Source: Nitrospira sp.
GTDB taxonomy: Bacteria > Nitrospirota > Nitrospiria > Nitrospirales > Nitrospiraceae
Direction of reading: 5' to 3'
NCBI GenBank assembly: GCA_025361385.1
Contig: JANYAJ010000098.1
Location: forward strand, 1 to 5,303
DNA: 5,303 bases
Below, in pieces: positions 5,170-5,303 of this stretch. Under the pieces are notes generated by a model. The model saw only the letters and a program-made list of their open reading frames with translations. It was not told the origin of the DNA and searched no databases. The position numbers and the translations under genes are program-made. Positions within the stretch are counted from its first letter, which is position 1, and every line of letters starts with the position of its first letter.

Positions 5170-5303
5170 TGGATCGAATTCTTCACGGGTGGACCACTTG
5201 CCGAACGGTATGCGCCCTATCTCACTTCTCGGTATCAGCTCATCACGCCGACCATCGTGCTGTATGAGGTCTACAAGAAGATTAAGCGGGAACGAGGGGA
5301 GGA
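5164..5303 (+). pseudogene. vapC: N-terminal half of the same VapC/PIN toxin, inverted, start codon absent
   Basis: The plus strand encodes SGWIEFFTGGPLAERYAPYL, then QLITPTIVLYEVYKKIKRE and GE, running off the right edge. This is residues ~6-52 of a VapC of the type that starts M-I-(x)-V-D-S-S-G-W and ends in the sequence found on the opposite strand in the neighbouring feature. The conserved Glu of LYEVYKK is present. The initiator and the first metal-binding Asp are missing: upstream in frame the reading is stop-T-H-I-S-G-W, with TAA at 5152-5154 and no start codon. The fragment cannot be translated on its own. It shares AGCGGC (5164-5169) with the C-terminal fragment: Ser-Gly on this strand, Ala-Ala on the other, both as the family expects. 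Confidence 0.82.

Noticed and set aside
1..5303. CRISPR array, tRNA, rRNA or a complete insertion sequence
   Set aside because: No regularly spaced direct repeats, no tRNA-like cloverleaf with a plausible anticodon arm, no rRNA signature and no transposase gene were seen on either strand.

Overview
The window (about 57% GC by eye) looks like bacterial chromosome from an accessory or decaying neighbourhood. The protein flavour (a HigB/HigA-type toxin-antitoxin pair, an MFS exporter with the DR..GKGIRTAPRDA signature, a PIN toxin, a papain-like peptidase) is what I would expect from a Nitrospira-like or other environmental Gram-negative genome. The taxon is an inference from memory of similar proteins and cannot be proved here.

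Left part (1-1804): a HigB-type RelE/ParE toxin runs off the left edge on the minus strand and has lost the usual first residues. Facing away from it is a HigA antitoxin (229-585) of the class normally preceded by a different toxin, which is absent. Both toxin-side ends stop in the same ~40 bp, so a deletion between two divergent toxin-antitoxin modules is a reasonable reading. Then comes a complete 12-TM MFS transporter (623-1804), co-directional and 37 bp downstream of higA.

Middle (1805-2196): 392 bp without a convincing gene. It holds a ~125-bp imperfect palindrome (1927-2051) with nested arms that folds on paper into a long stem carrying two smaller hairpins. It is the strongest non-coding structure in the window.

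Right part (minus strand): a 678-residue two-enzyme protein (4233-2197) joins a papain-like cysteine peptidase with intact Q/C/H/N residues to a C-terminal alpha/beta-hydrolase with an intact-looking Ser/Asp/His set. Upstream on the same strand is a 145-residue protein of unknown function (4957-4520) with a strong ribosome binding site. The two may be functionally linked, but a 286-bp gap with its own promoter-like sequence and leader hairpin separates them.

Right edge (5032-5303): a VapC/PIN toxin gene is broken in an unusual way. Its C-terminal third reads on the minus strand, while its N-terminal half reads on the plus strand, and the two meet at a shared 6-bp sequence (5164-5169). This is what an in-place inversion of the middle of vapC between short inverted repeats would produce. 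The window is therefore bracketed by toxin-antitoxin wreckage, with the unusual peptidase-hydrolase gene between.
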